Shown: piece by piece, positions 37,065 through 47,587 of the stretch
Numbering within the stretch: the stretch's first letter is position 1
Layout: each line of letters opens with the position of its first letter
From: Aquila chrysaetos chrysaetos
Taxonomy: Eukaryota; Chordata; Aves; Accipitriformes; Accipitridae
Reading direction: 5' to 3'
DNA length: 64,000 nucleotides
Assembly (NCBI RefSeq): GCF_900496995.4
Contig: NC_044014.1
Location: 10,263,001 to 10,327,000, forward strand
Notes under the pieces: model-generated
Told to the model about the DNA's origin: nothing
Seen by the model: the letters and a program-made list of their open reading frames with translations, nothing else
Database searches by the model: none
Program-made: the position numbers and the translations under genes

Positions 37065-37240
37065 ATAAGTAATAAACATTCACAACACCCCATGAGGCAA
37101 GAAGTCATAGCTGGGCCTACTTTAAGGCGCATAAGCTGCAGAAAAGCTATTAAGGCTTCATAGCGAGCCAACACTGGAGCCAGCACTCCAAGTGCAGGCA
37201 GTCCTGGCTCTTAATGCACGTATGAACCTGTTAGTGCTAA
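37065..37240 (-). mobile_element. MIR-like ancient SINE, near full-length, antisense
   Basis: The + strand reads collinearly with the MIR antisense strand. CAACACCCCATGAGGCAAG (37084-37102) matches the 'CAACAACCCTATGAGGTAG' block. A diverged 'TTTACAGATGAGGAAACTGAGG' region and GCTATTAAGGCTTCATAGCG follow, the latter resembling the 'GGTTAAGTGACTTGCCCAAGGTCAC' block. Then comes CTGGAGCCAGCACTCCAAG (37172-37190), then CAGGCAGTCCTGGCTCTTAA (37194-37213), which corresponds to the region spanning the tRNA-derived head. The order of blocks over about 170 bases makes chance unlikely. MIR is a fossil family across amniotes, and surviving copies in bird-like genomes are few and diverged, sometimes because they were co-opted as enhancers. 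Confidence 0.65.
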
Positions 37241-37779
37241 GATTCAACTTTGTCCTTTCAGACGTCTTGAGTGTTTACTAAATCCAGATGGCCTGAGGAA
37301 ATAAATGAGATTAAAAAGAGTCTGTTTCATTCTCACACTTCCCAAAGCCCTCTGCAAAGTATTGAGTTGCTACAGATAACGCATGTATGTGCAGGCAATG
37401 GTGCAACCACTACGAACATGCTGAGGACTTCATTTAACTTGTCCTCAGCAAAGCTTAAAAGCCTTTAACACTTCCATGCCCGTAGAGGAACATGACATTC
37501 TGCCTTCTCTGTTCACTTTGACAAATGCTGCCTAACCTCTGGTTTTCACCCATACAACACCTGGGAAAAATTTTCACTGACATCTCCAAGAGTCCTTGGT
37601 AGCGTTTTCCAAAATGGGAAGGATGGGGGGGGATCCTAACCTCCCTGGGGGGCACAGGAAGGACACACAGGAGACATGGGCTCTCCAGTGGTGGAGAGGC
37701 AGCAAGTGGAAGCACTTGAGGTCAGAGACTCCACGCTCACGCTCAGGATACACCAGTGTACAGATGGGCTGGAACTTGC
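37241..37779. other. Non-coding sequence, no gene seen
   Basis: Holds a G8 run near 37625-37632 and nothing else recognised. The frames across it are short. Confidence 0.5.
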
Positions 37780-38105
37780 CAGCCCTGCCCAGAGGCAGAA
37801 AAACATGGGTTTGCTTAGTCTAGCACAAAAGAAAAAGGCAGAAGGCAAAATCTTCCACATAGGAATGGCTGTTATAAAAGAGGGATGAGTAACAACCCTC
37901 TGTGTTCCCCAGGGAGCTAAAGACAAATTGAATTTGGGCCATCAGCCCCCTGGAGCAGCAGGAAGCTGTAGGTTGCCCTTGATGGAGCTGTTAGGGAAGA
38001 GATCAGAAACAGGTCAGGAAGGATTCTAGAAGTGCTCAACCCCATCTCGGCGAGGGAGAAGGACTAAACAGCCTCCTGAGGCTGTCCCACAGAGTATGTG
38101 CAGGA
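37780..38105 (+). mobile_element. Old degraded CR1-like LINE 3' fragment
   Basis: GGGTTTGCTTAGTCTAGCAC (37807-37826) matches the segment of CR1-type elements that encodes the conserved 'GLFSLEKRR' region. TGGCTGTTATAAAAGAGG (37867-37884) matches the 'GGCTGTTATAAAGAGG' segment. Near the end, CAACCCCATCTCGGCGAGGG (38038-38057) and GGACTAAACAGCCTCCTGAGG (38062-38082) match the CR1 3' untranslated tail ('GGACTAGATGACCTCCTGAGG'). The partial frame (37676-37888) reads as a decayed RT C-terminus with GLLSLAQKKK. The internal coding region between these blocks is heavily eroded. The terminal octamer repeat is not recognisable. It is much older than the element at 47.5-49.2 kb and belongs to a different CR1 lineage, similar to those common in turtles and crocodilians. 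Confidence 0.6.
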
Positions 38106-39029
38106 CTGAAATTAGCCCAGCTGCTCTTTATATGGCGTATGGAAGGAGAGATGGGGAACTTTGCAGCCACAATCTGTAAAACAGCACCCGGCTGTGCTCT
38201 GCACTGGCCTGCAGGAGCACGGCGTTCAGATATGTGTCCTTCAGCAGAGAGCAGTACCACGCAGGACCGACCGCTGCTGCTCTCGCGGGCACAGCTGTAC
38301 GGGGGTGCATAAACACCAGGAAGGCACCCAGGGTGCTGGAAGAGGGAGGAAGATGATGCAGTCAACTCATTCATCTCCTGTATGGTGTTTGTGGGCATGG
38401 GCTGGACAAGGAGATCATCTCTGTAGCAAAGATGGGCAAGATCTTGATTTTTTGCTTTCAATAGCTACCCTTTACTTGTAAGCCCTTCTCAGATCTCCTT
38501 CCCTATGACTATCTTCCTTCTTCATTTTAATCTGATGAAACATTTCTCTTTTTGTAAGAAAAAGGCATCAGGTTGAGAGCTTCATATAGACTGAGAGGAG
38601 GGAAACGTGCTCAGGGTAAGGGGTTGTGGCTCAGGGAAGCCCAGATCACTGGGGCTTGGACAGGTCTCCTGCTTGCTCCTCACTTCAGCTCACCACTTGC
38701 AAGTCAGAGATAACAGACTTCTTTTCTTCCAGCCATTTGTCTGGGAAGATTTGGGGTTACTGCACATCCAGCAAGAGGTAGCCCAGGCCTCAGAGGAGAT
38801 GCCGGCGCTTTTCCATTGTACAAACAATAGCACCTCTGAGAAGCAAGCCTTTGCTTTTTATATTTACTTCATTTCTTGTTCAACCTTTGTTAGGGAAGCG
38901 AGGCACTTAGGCTGGTTACTAAATTAAAGAAGTGCTATAAAAAGAGATCAGCTCTTGCAAGGAAATCCAAGCTGCAGAAACATGAACAAAGATCCATTGA
39001 AAGGCAGGGTTAAATAAATACAAATTAAT
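38106..39029. other. Non-coding sequence, no gene seen
   Basis: GC-balanced unique sequence with overlapping frames of up to 141 codons on both strands, none recognised. Confidence 0.5.
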
Positions 39030-39470
39030 TTTGCATAGTTCCAAAGTCCTTCGGTCAATACACGCCTGTTCTCATTATTATTCAATAACATTTAGCTAAT
39101 ATATTTGGATTTGCAAGGCCAACGTTTTCAAACATTTTTCTAAATTAACACAAATCTTCTGCTTCGTCTTTTCTTCATCTACTGTCAGCGGAGCAAATAA
39201 TCAGAGAACAAATAGATACGTACTCCGCTTATAAATTCTTCTTGCCAAAGACTCGACCTCTAGAGACTTGACTTCACATTTGCTTTCCTGTAGAATTTAA
39301 CAAAATTAGTCAAGTGCAATTTGTTGCGTGTTTGTTTCTTTTCAAATGACGGCAAAGCTCAGAAATGTCTAGCTCCGGTGATTAAAGGAAGGGAGATTTT
39401 ATTAATAATGCTTAAGTGGAAGGATATTAGAATGCCAGAAATACTTATTAACGTCTTCCACCTGTAGGTA
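39030..39470. promoter_or_regulatory. Candidate conserved non-coding element
   Basis: An AT-rich, repeat-free stretch that keeps isolated CpGs (GATACGTACTCCGC at 39216-39229, TTGTTGCGTG at 39322-39331, GACGGCAAAG at 39348-39357). It carries TAAT/ATTA-type motifs (ATTATTATTCAATAAC at 39075-39090, TATTAATAATGC at 39400-39411). No open frame of note. The combination of low GC, preserved CpGs and homeodomain-like cores resembles vertebrate developmental enhancers. Only alignment can confirm this. Confidence 0.3.
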
Positions 39471-40837
39471 AAAGCTTATAAAATTTCATCTTCTGTCAAG
39501 ACTGAGGTCATATCCCACTTACTGCCACAAAGTCAAAAAACAAGGGGACAAATCCTAGCCTCAGATACCCCTGCATCTTCCTGGCTGGGCTGTGGGTAGG
39601 ATAGGCCAAATATTAAATTTCATAACAGAATAATGTGCAAAGCACCTGCATGATGTGGCCCTACCCCAAGGCACAGACAACCTGAGATTATTATGTATCA
39701 TCAAAAGCGCATCCTTTCCCCTCTTTCTCATTAGAGCCAGAGGAATGGACTCTGGCTGAACTATTTGCTGCATTCCGAACAAGAAGGAGGCATCTGCATT
39801 TCAATAGGATACTTGTCAAGGTTGACAGCAACTGGAGAGCTACTTGTTATAATGCTGTGTACTACAGTTGCCACAGCCCTACTGTATGTCTCTGTTTACT
39901 GCAAGCACACTCACTTGTCATTCGGAGGCCTTTAAAGCATGTGGCAATGGGGGCTCAAACACCGCAGAAAGGCAGGAGAAGCAGGGGACATGGCCAGCTT
40001 CTGGAACATGGTTGTGCCTTCATTTTTAGGAATCAGCCTTTCTGGTCTTGAATGATAATAAATGGAGGGTTTGGAGATCAAAGGTAATTTGATTTATGAA
40101 AGAAAACTAACTGTGATAAACATGCTACCTGGGTATGTTTCAAGTCAGCAACATCAGGGAAATTATTCAGTTACTGCACTCATGCTTCCTCTGTAGAAAT
40201 ATAAAAAGTCAGAAACTGGCAGTCCTGCTCTCTTCACTTAGGAGGGGCTGTCCAAGCCATCCCACACTGGCCAGAGTCAGCAGAGCAATGGGGAGAACGC
40301 TTGGGAAGAGTCTCAGCTGTCAGCATCTGGCAAGAAATGGTAGACACTCACCCAAGTGATAAAGAATTATTTGTTTTGATGGAATAGAAATCATGTATAG
40401 AAAATTCATATCTGTTGCAGATCTGGCCTTCTGCACTCTGCATTCATGGTCCTATGCAAGTACTGTGTACAATAGTAAGTATTACTTCCTAACCCAATGA
40501 GACTGACATTTGCAGCCATGTCAGCTCTAGTTTGCCACCTATAAATCAAACAGGATTCAGCCAGTATTTTGGTATTTTCAAGAGAGAAGATGACCCTGGA
40601 AGTCGAGTTAGCAGCTCTTTTTGCCAGTCTCTGACCTGGTACTAAAAGGAGCTTCAGCATGTCATGATGTCACCTCAGATGAGTGAACCCTCTGAATTTC
40701 ACTTGAACCAGAGCCACTACGATGGACACCATCACCATTCACTGTCAGATTAGAGGCCAGTTGGATCACATACCATTTTTCTCTATGAAAGTGGAAAGTG
40801 CTTCCTTCAAACTAGCATTAACACTTGTGTTGGGTGA

Positions 40838-40863
40838 AACCAGTGTCTGGAACCAGTGTCTGA
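40838..40863 (+). repeat. 13-base tandem duplication
   Basis: Two adjacent copies of AACCAGTGTCTGG, the second ending in A. A simple, recent slippage-type duplication. Confidence 0.9.
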
Positions 40864-40962
40864 GCCAGTAGCTGCAGTCAGTCGCTCTCTGCATAATTGG
40901 AGCAGAACAGCTAATGAAGTCTCCTCTGGAAGCACATCCTAGTACGAATCACTTAGTGCCAG

Positions 40963-41041
40963 CTACCTAACTCTCCATCTTTCTCTTTTCATCTCCATTT
41001 CTTCCATCTTCCCACCTACTCACCTCTTCTTATCCTCTTAT
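40963..41041 (+). repeat. 79-base G-free, pyrimidine-rich tract
   Basis: There is no G on the + strand from 40963 to 41041, and the stretch is mostly C and T (CTCTTTTCATCTCC, CTTCCATCTTCCCACC and similar). Such strand asymmetry can form triplex DNA, serve as a polypyrimidine tract, or simply be an eroded CT-repeat. Confidence 0.85.
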
Positions 41042-43051
41042 GCCTTGCCTTTCCTCCTACCTCTTGCTTTTGTGTTACTTTTCCATCACTGCCTTTCAAC
41101 ATTCAGCTTATTCCCTTCTAATTCCACTCAGGGAAAAATAAAAGTTCATGAACAACATGCCTATAGGCTGCTTCAAATATGGCTTATCTCAAGTGGTCCA
41201 TTCACCCCTGGGCCATTAAGTAATACCTTCGTAAACACAGCAAGTTCACTCTCTGAAAGATATCTGAGGCAAAAATACAGATATTGTCCACTTAGTGCAC
41301 GTCCACCTCCATGGGCAGCAAACTCAATGGCGAAGGCTGCCCTGTGGGTAAGCTCACCAAGGCAGGACGAGCACAGCAATCTGTTGTGCTTTTTGCACTT
41401 TTTCCTTTCTGTGTCTGACTAAAGGGAAGTTCTTGGGCTGCACGGCTTCCCAATAACTGTACCTATAGGTGACCATTCCTTTGTTTGACGTCAGCCCTTC
41501 TCCTTTCTTTGTAAAGCAGGTCTTAATTTCCCAAAATTTTAAAAAGAAACAAGCCCTCCCCTTCTCAAAACACATAGGGAAAAGAGATTTCTTGTTCTCT
41601 TCACTAGACAGTGCTGAGCTGTTGAAGGGGGAAACAGTCAGGGTCAGCGTTGCGCAGGTGGTAACAAGCAAGTTGGCAAAAAAGTACGTCTTTTTACTCT
41701 CTACCAAGACAAGCATCTTGTTTGAACAGATTTGTGCATTTAAGAGACAAATTATGGGAGCACCTGCTCTTGTGCTATTTGGAGAAGTGTAGACCTAGAT
41801 AATTATGTACTGTAGCCAGTTCACTAAAGCCACCAATAAGTCAAAGACTTTCTTTTGAAAGACAGAGCAAAAGACTTGCTTGAACAATGAAATGACTCTT
41901 CCTGACAGTAATCCAGGAGTCAAGACGTGTTGTTACATTTCACACTTGCAGCCCAGCCGTCTCCAAAGACACAAATGCTTGGTGCAATGCAGCTGGGCTC
42001 CCAGGTACAGCAACTCGTGTCACCCCCATGACCAGCAGCGTCCCTGTGTGCTGGGCCACCTGGAAATGCTGCTGGAAGGAGGAAAACAAGTATGGGAGCT
42101 CAATGATGACTTCACTGATCCTCTTCGATACTGAGAAAACTTACTAAAAACAAGAAAAGGGCAACAGGAACCTTATAAACATCCAATGAGCAAATCCCTC
42201 GATGCAGACAGAGCTTTTTCAAACACATCTGGGTGTCCCCAAGACAATGTTTATGGGCCCTCCTTTAGCCTCTCCTGATGATGGTCTGGAATTCAGCAGC
42301 TGCCAGGGCCTAAAATGAGGTTGCAGGTTAGCTGAGACTTGCCTTTTGCTGGGTGAAGACCTAAATATCTGGGTCTCCAAGCAAAAACATTTCAATAACT
42401 TTCTGCAGCTGGAAGCCTAATTCACATTAGCGGTTTCAAGAACTTCATCCCATGTTTCAGGTAAATTCAGAAGATATTAGCTCTAGTCATAATCAAAACA
42501 AAACTTTGAAACTGGGCCTATTTCCACTGGCCTCAGCAGGCCTTGGATCAGACTGATATTTATGTTTGAAATAACATATTTAAGAGCCTGTACTAAGTGA
42601 ATCTGTTCTGAATATTACCCCAATCATGTGTTTATATGGAATTATTGGGCTCCTGTTACTTCACTGAGCATCCATTTTTGACCAAAATAGCCACTTTTTT
42701 TATGATTCAAGTTGTCCAACTCCTCATGGTAGATAGAGGTAACTCTTAGCCTAAGGGACAGCTTCAGATGACTGAGAAAAGATTAAACTATTTTAAATGT
42801 TTTTCCTTCAAGGATGAAAATGACTTGTCCTCATTCTTTTAAACATAAGCTTTTTAGTTTTGGGTTTTGTTTTTTTTTTTTTTATAATGGAATGATTGGC
42901 CTTCTTCATTCTTATGAAAACAACAAAAAAAATCTTAGAAACAAGACAAAATAACCTGCTGTAAGCTTCAATGAGTATGAAAACACCAGAGGCTCAGTCA
43001 GCTGCTCACAAGGAGTTAAGCTTGCTTGGGAGAAATTGCTAAGCACCTTCC

Positions 43052-43089
43052 AAAATAAATAAATAATAAAAAAATAAACAAATAAAAAG
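43052..43089 (+). repeat. A-rich (AAAT)n simple repeat
   Basis: Imperfect AAAT/AAATA units with one seven-A run. Low-complexity sequence without an adjacent retroposon body. Confidence 0.85.
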
Positions 43090-43604
43090 TTTGTCTGTCT
43101 TAATCTTCTGTGTTATCACTATGTTTGCCCAGAAAGCTTCTGTTATTTTAATAATGTGAAAAATAATTTCTTTGTCCTTATGGACAAAAAGCCTTTTTCA
43201 GCTCATTGTACACTGGAAAAATCTTGACTATAAGGTGCTTTGTAATTTAGTTCTGATATACACCTTGGCTCACAGGTGTAATTAAAAACCCATTATAATC
43301 ATCCAACGAGCAAATCAGAGCAGTCCCGAGAGGAGCTGAGCTGTGAGAGGCTCTATTTATAAAATCATATTTAATGTAGTCTTATCTCTACACTGAAAAA
43401 AACATCTGTTTAACATACTGTAAACAAAAATATTAAGGTTCCCTGGCCTTTTTGTCAGAATGACTTATGACATGATCTGCAACATATGCAATTAAGGTGT
43501 AGCAGAAGAACTGCCTAATTTCTATGGAAACAACTACAAAAACATTGTACGTTTGCTCCTGGTTGATACTTTCAGCTCAGGAGTGAGAAAACAAGGACTG
43601 ATAT

Positions 43605-43640
43605 GGGGGGGGGGAGCTGGGGAGATTTAAGGGGGGGTTG
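43605..43640 (+). repeat. G-rich patch with G10, G4 and G7 runs
   Basis: Three G-runs of ten, four and seven residues plus a terminal GG within 36 bases on the + strand. This satisfies the usual four-run quadruplex pattern, because the G10 run can supply two. The rest of the neighbourhood is AT-rich, so the patch stands out. Confidence 0.75.
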
Positions 43641-46044
43641 GCCAACAATTTGCAGCCTCTTATGTTTTTTTATGTCTCAGCCCAGACAAAATAGAGGTGG
43701 CAACAATTTTTTTTCTACGATTTTGTCTTGAGACTGCAGGGAAAAAACATGTTGCCTCAAGTGTTAATGAGCTCAAATTAAAGAAAAAAAACAAACCAAC
43801 CACTACCAGCACCATAACAGAGTAATAAGCATATTTGCATAATCCACTGTCTCCCATGCATTTATAGATAACTATGTCTTATATCCAGACGATGAGATGC
43901 AGTTTGTGCTACCATGAGGATAAAAATGGGAATATAAGCACTTTGTGATTTAAGAACTTAGACTAAAATAACACAAGGAGACCAACAGAAACTGGCGATC
44001 AGCTGTTGTCAGTGCCATTCTAGGAAAGTCAAACATGAAGTTAAAATCTTTTCCACTGCCCCTGTTAAATCATGTCCCCCACCAATACAGTGAATTTAAA
44101 ATTGGTGGATAGACACTAAACTGAGTGTCAGGATGAGGATGGACATTGATGAGGGGTGCTGCTCTCAGACGCTGCTCTTCCTGGGAGCAAGAGAGATCCA
44201 GGCAACACCACAGCACAGCTAAACCCAAGGTCTTCTGCTTGTCACTGGGAAGTGCACCGGCATAGGCACCGATGCTGCATAGTCAGGATTCCTGGGGACC
44301 TTCACGGACCAGAGTGAGCTATCACACCTGAATTCCTGTGTGCGGCGAAAACCAGAAAAAGTGTCAGTGCAGGATTTGGCAATGCTCTGAGCAGTTAGGC
44401 TGCGGAGCTGCTGCCACTGCAGGAGCCCAGCACTGCCTGTGCCAGTATGCCCTGCGCCTGTGGCCCCCAGTGCTGCTGTCACCGGCAGGGATGGCTGGAG
44501 CTGTGCTGGGAACCCGCGCACCCTGAAGCATCCACTGCTTTATGCTAGCCTGGACCAGCTGCCATCTAAACCTGGTGTGTGGGCCTTTCTTCCAGCCCAT
44601 GCGTAGCGATTATCCTCTTCTTGCTTCATTTTTTTGCCTTTGTTAAGTCAGAGAGTCCCATTGCAACTACACCCCTGGAATGAATTAGCTTCTCTTTAGG
44701 GATAAAGCTCTGTTTCCCTAATTTATTGTGGCCAGGCTTTTATAGGGTTGAACATTAAATGCAGCAATAATTATGTTTTTGAGTAAACAGATAATTGCCT
44801 ATGATTCTATGTTGATAAAGTGCAAGATGCAGATGAGCAGCATCCCAAGAACCTGAGGAAATTAGATCAGAAAAGCCTTCACAGCAAGGACATAGCTAAA
44901 GACAGAGAAAGAAATGGAAACATCCTACACTGCCTGGTTTGTTTACTTCCATTTTCCACTTGGAGACAGTATCATGTTGTTTGTGTGGTTTCTGCTTGCT
45001 GAAGACACTCTTTTTTGGTATGTTAAAATGCCAGTGTACAAATGGGAAGCCTCTCATGTGCAAAATCCAGAAGCAAACAGTCAGATGGCACTTCAGGTTC
45101 CTTCAGAAGTGCCTGAGTATGGTAAATGTGTAAGATACACAATTGCCTGCCTGGGCAAAAAGGTAACTCTAAATTTCAAGATCATGAAATGTTGTATTAA
45201 ATGACTAGAACAGGAAATCGAAACCAACACAGGATAAGGCAGCAGCATGTATCAGTTCACTGGGAAAATGTCTAATTGTAACATTCCCCAAACCCAATGG
45301 CAGTAGGTATGCTGTGCTATCGAAGCTCTTCATAAACAATCCCTTGCTAATAGCACTCAAAGCCATGGCTGAAACTCCAGGGCTACTGCAGTCCATGAAA
45401 AACTTCTGACACACGTAATGGCAACAGGATCCTGCCCTGCGTGATGTACCTGTGTTAAACAGTCCTCTGCGCAGAGACATGTAGTTAACTTTCAATATCT
45501 GCTCCTATTCTGAACTGGTGCAGAGGGTATCTTAATTCAGACAGAAGCGATTGATAATTATCGGCCCTGGAGGTCCAGTGGCTGACCCACCTACAGCAGC
45601 AGTATTACATACTGTGTGCTCACTTCCAAATGGGTAAATTGGCAAACAGACATTATGTGGCATGCTTGAGATTACATGGTTACAGTTAACAGCAAAATAT
45701 ACCTGGTTAAGAGAAATTACAGGACAATCCAGTTTACAAGTGCCATTTTTTCCTTTGAAAACACTTCTAAACAGCTCTAGCTACATAACTGAGCCATTTC
45801 CCTGCTCTTCTCAATAGTACAGTTGAGTGAAAAGGGAAGGATTTCCTCTGATGTTCACTTGAGCCAAAAAACCAAAACAACCTCAGAGCTGAATTTACCA
45901 CCCTTTCGCAACCACCAAGTACTAGAAGGGACCGTCTGAGATCACAACTGACACAGAAAGAAATTAATTTGGTGTTGACACTTCACAGTACTTTGAGATT
46001 GTAAATCACAGGCTGCTTGGCAGGTAACAAACACCACCTCCCTT

Positions 46045-46200
46045 AAACACAGAAACACAGAAACACAGCAGCGGAGGAGACCTTTCTGAGTCATCAAGCA
46101 CAATCCCCCACTATCACAGATTGCAGCATCTAATGTCCCTGCTTCCTTAATAGCCCTCATTATCACAGCAGCTAAACATCTGGTAAAGTACACAACAATG
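46045..46200 (-). mobile_element. Old CR1-like fragment, antisense
   Basis: Three perfect tandem octamers AAACACAG (46045-46068) match the complement of the CR1 3'-terminal octamer repeat with one substitution. They are followed by GAGGAGACCTTTCTGAGTCATC (about 46075-46096) and AAGCACAATCCCCC. These parallel the antisense CR1 tail 'GGAAGGGACCTTT..AGATCATCTAGTCCAACCCCC'. The order (octamers, then the purine-rich block, then 'TCATCAAG..CAATCCCCC') is what an antisense CR1 3' end shows. Its inner boundary is not recognisable, and I place it approximately. Confidence 0.5.
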
Positions 46201-47550
46201 GCACTGCCCTCCCACAATAATGTGAGCCTGCGTGCTTGTTAAGAGGAAAGAGATATTTGTTCGTACATTTTGATATACTTGTGAACTTCTGAAAACAGAC
46301 AATAGTCACTTATAGCCCAATGGAAATCTGGGCAGGAATGGTCTTTGAAATATTTCTCAGATGGCTGAGAAAGACAGCAATAAAGCAAATTATTCTATCC
46401 CACTCTTATACCAGGAAGGATCAGAGTATATTTATGCAACACATTCCTTCCATGCAAAAATTTAGTCCCAGACATTAAAAAGAACAAATAAATCTTTCTA
46501 GCCTTAAAAAAGTCTGTGTACTCAGCTTAGATGGGCACATGACAGTGTCAAGTGGAACATGTATTCCCTGTGACAATAAATCTCATAACGGGAATCAAAG
46601 CCAAGTTGAACTGCATGTTAGGCAATAAGTGTCCCAAACTGCTCATCTCACTAAACCTTCATAATAAAATAACATTACAGTCTATAATTACATGGTGTAA
46701 TTATGCCACAGGAGTAAAACTCAGGAAAGGCTTAATTTTCCAGGCTTTGCAACAAGTGTGAATTGGTGTGAGGCTTAAAAGGCATTCACAATCTGGATCC
46801 AAGCCTAGGTGCAAATAGGACTATCATACGTGACATAAACCAGACAAATGGTACGAGCTCATGCTCAGAGTTGCTAAGCAAACACCGGGAAGGGAAGTTC
46901 CTCAACATCACCCAGATTTATTGGCACAGTGCTGCAGAAGTGGCTGCCTGTTGCACCTATGGTGTTGCTTCTGTTCAGACAGTTTGAACAGAGGCAGCTG
47001 GAAAGGCTGGAAGGCGTTTTGCACTGTTGCTTCTGACAAATTGTGAAACAACAGCAGCTAAAACTGGGAAATGAAGAAAGATTTTAAAAATACAAATTTT
47101 ACTTTTAAAAGGCTCCTTTTTCCTAAAGTCCCCAAACATGACCATTTGTGTTTTTAAAATGCAGCACACTCTTCCAAGTTAAGAGAACCTCAAGAATTTT
47201 TTTGGCCAACACTGATCTGGTACTCAGACACAAAAATGCAGCAAATTGCCTGTAATTACCCTGACAGCCCATGGTGGCATGGAGATGTCTTCAGCAGCCA
47301 AGGAGCCATCCCAGGTATTGTACTCAAAGCAGGCTGCTTCTACTTCAGTAATTCAGCCATCTCCCAGGCAACACATTCTGCAAGGGGATTTGTCTCCCCC
47401 TTTTTCTTGCAAAGTGAACAACCACCCAGTTTTCAATGCTGTCACCTGATATTCTCCAAAAAAATCATCTGAATGTTGGTTTTAAAGTTTAATGTCATAA
47501 AATTACTCTTCAAATGACCTTGCTCAGAAAATAAATGTGTTTTTTTAAGA
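46201..47550. other. Non-coding sequence, no gene seen
   Basis: AT-rich unique sequence with no frame above 78 codons of interest and no recognised repeat, up to the CR1 insertion. Confidence 0.5.
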
Positions 47551-47587
47551 GAGTTCACTGGCAACCTCTCTTTCCACACCTCTCGAG

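Larger units (their letters stand above)
39471..46044. other. Long non-coding stretch with simple repeats, no gene seen
   Basis: Unique sequence with a 13-base tandem duplication, a G-free pyrimidine tract, an A/T-rich simple repeat and a G-rich patch, listed separately. A T14 run lies at 42870-42883. Frames of up to 125 codons (41045-41422) are unrecognised. Just past the G-free tract, TTATTCCCTTCTAATTCCACTCAG looks like a splice acceptor at about 41108-41131 (boundary after the AG), but no matching exon could be supported. Confidence 0.5.

Noticed and set aside
44799..44812. CTATGATTCTATG resembling the CR1 terminal octamers
   Set aside because: Only about 12 bases match, with no CR1 3' UTR sequence upstream, so it is likely chance.
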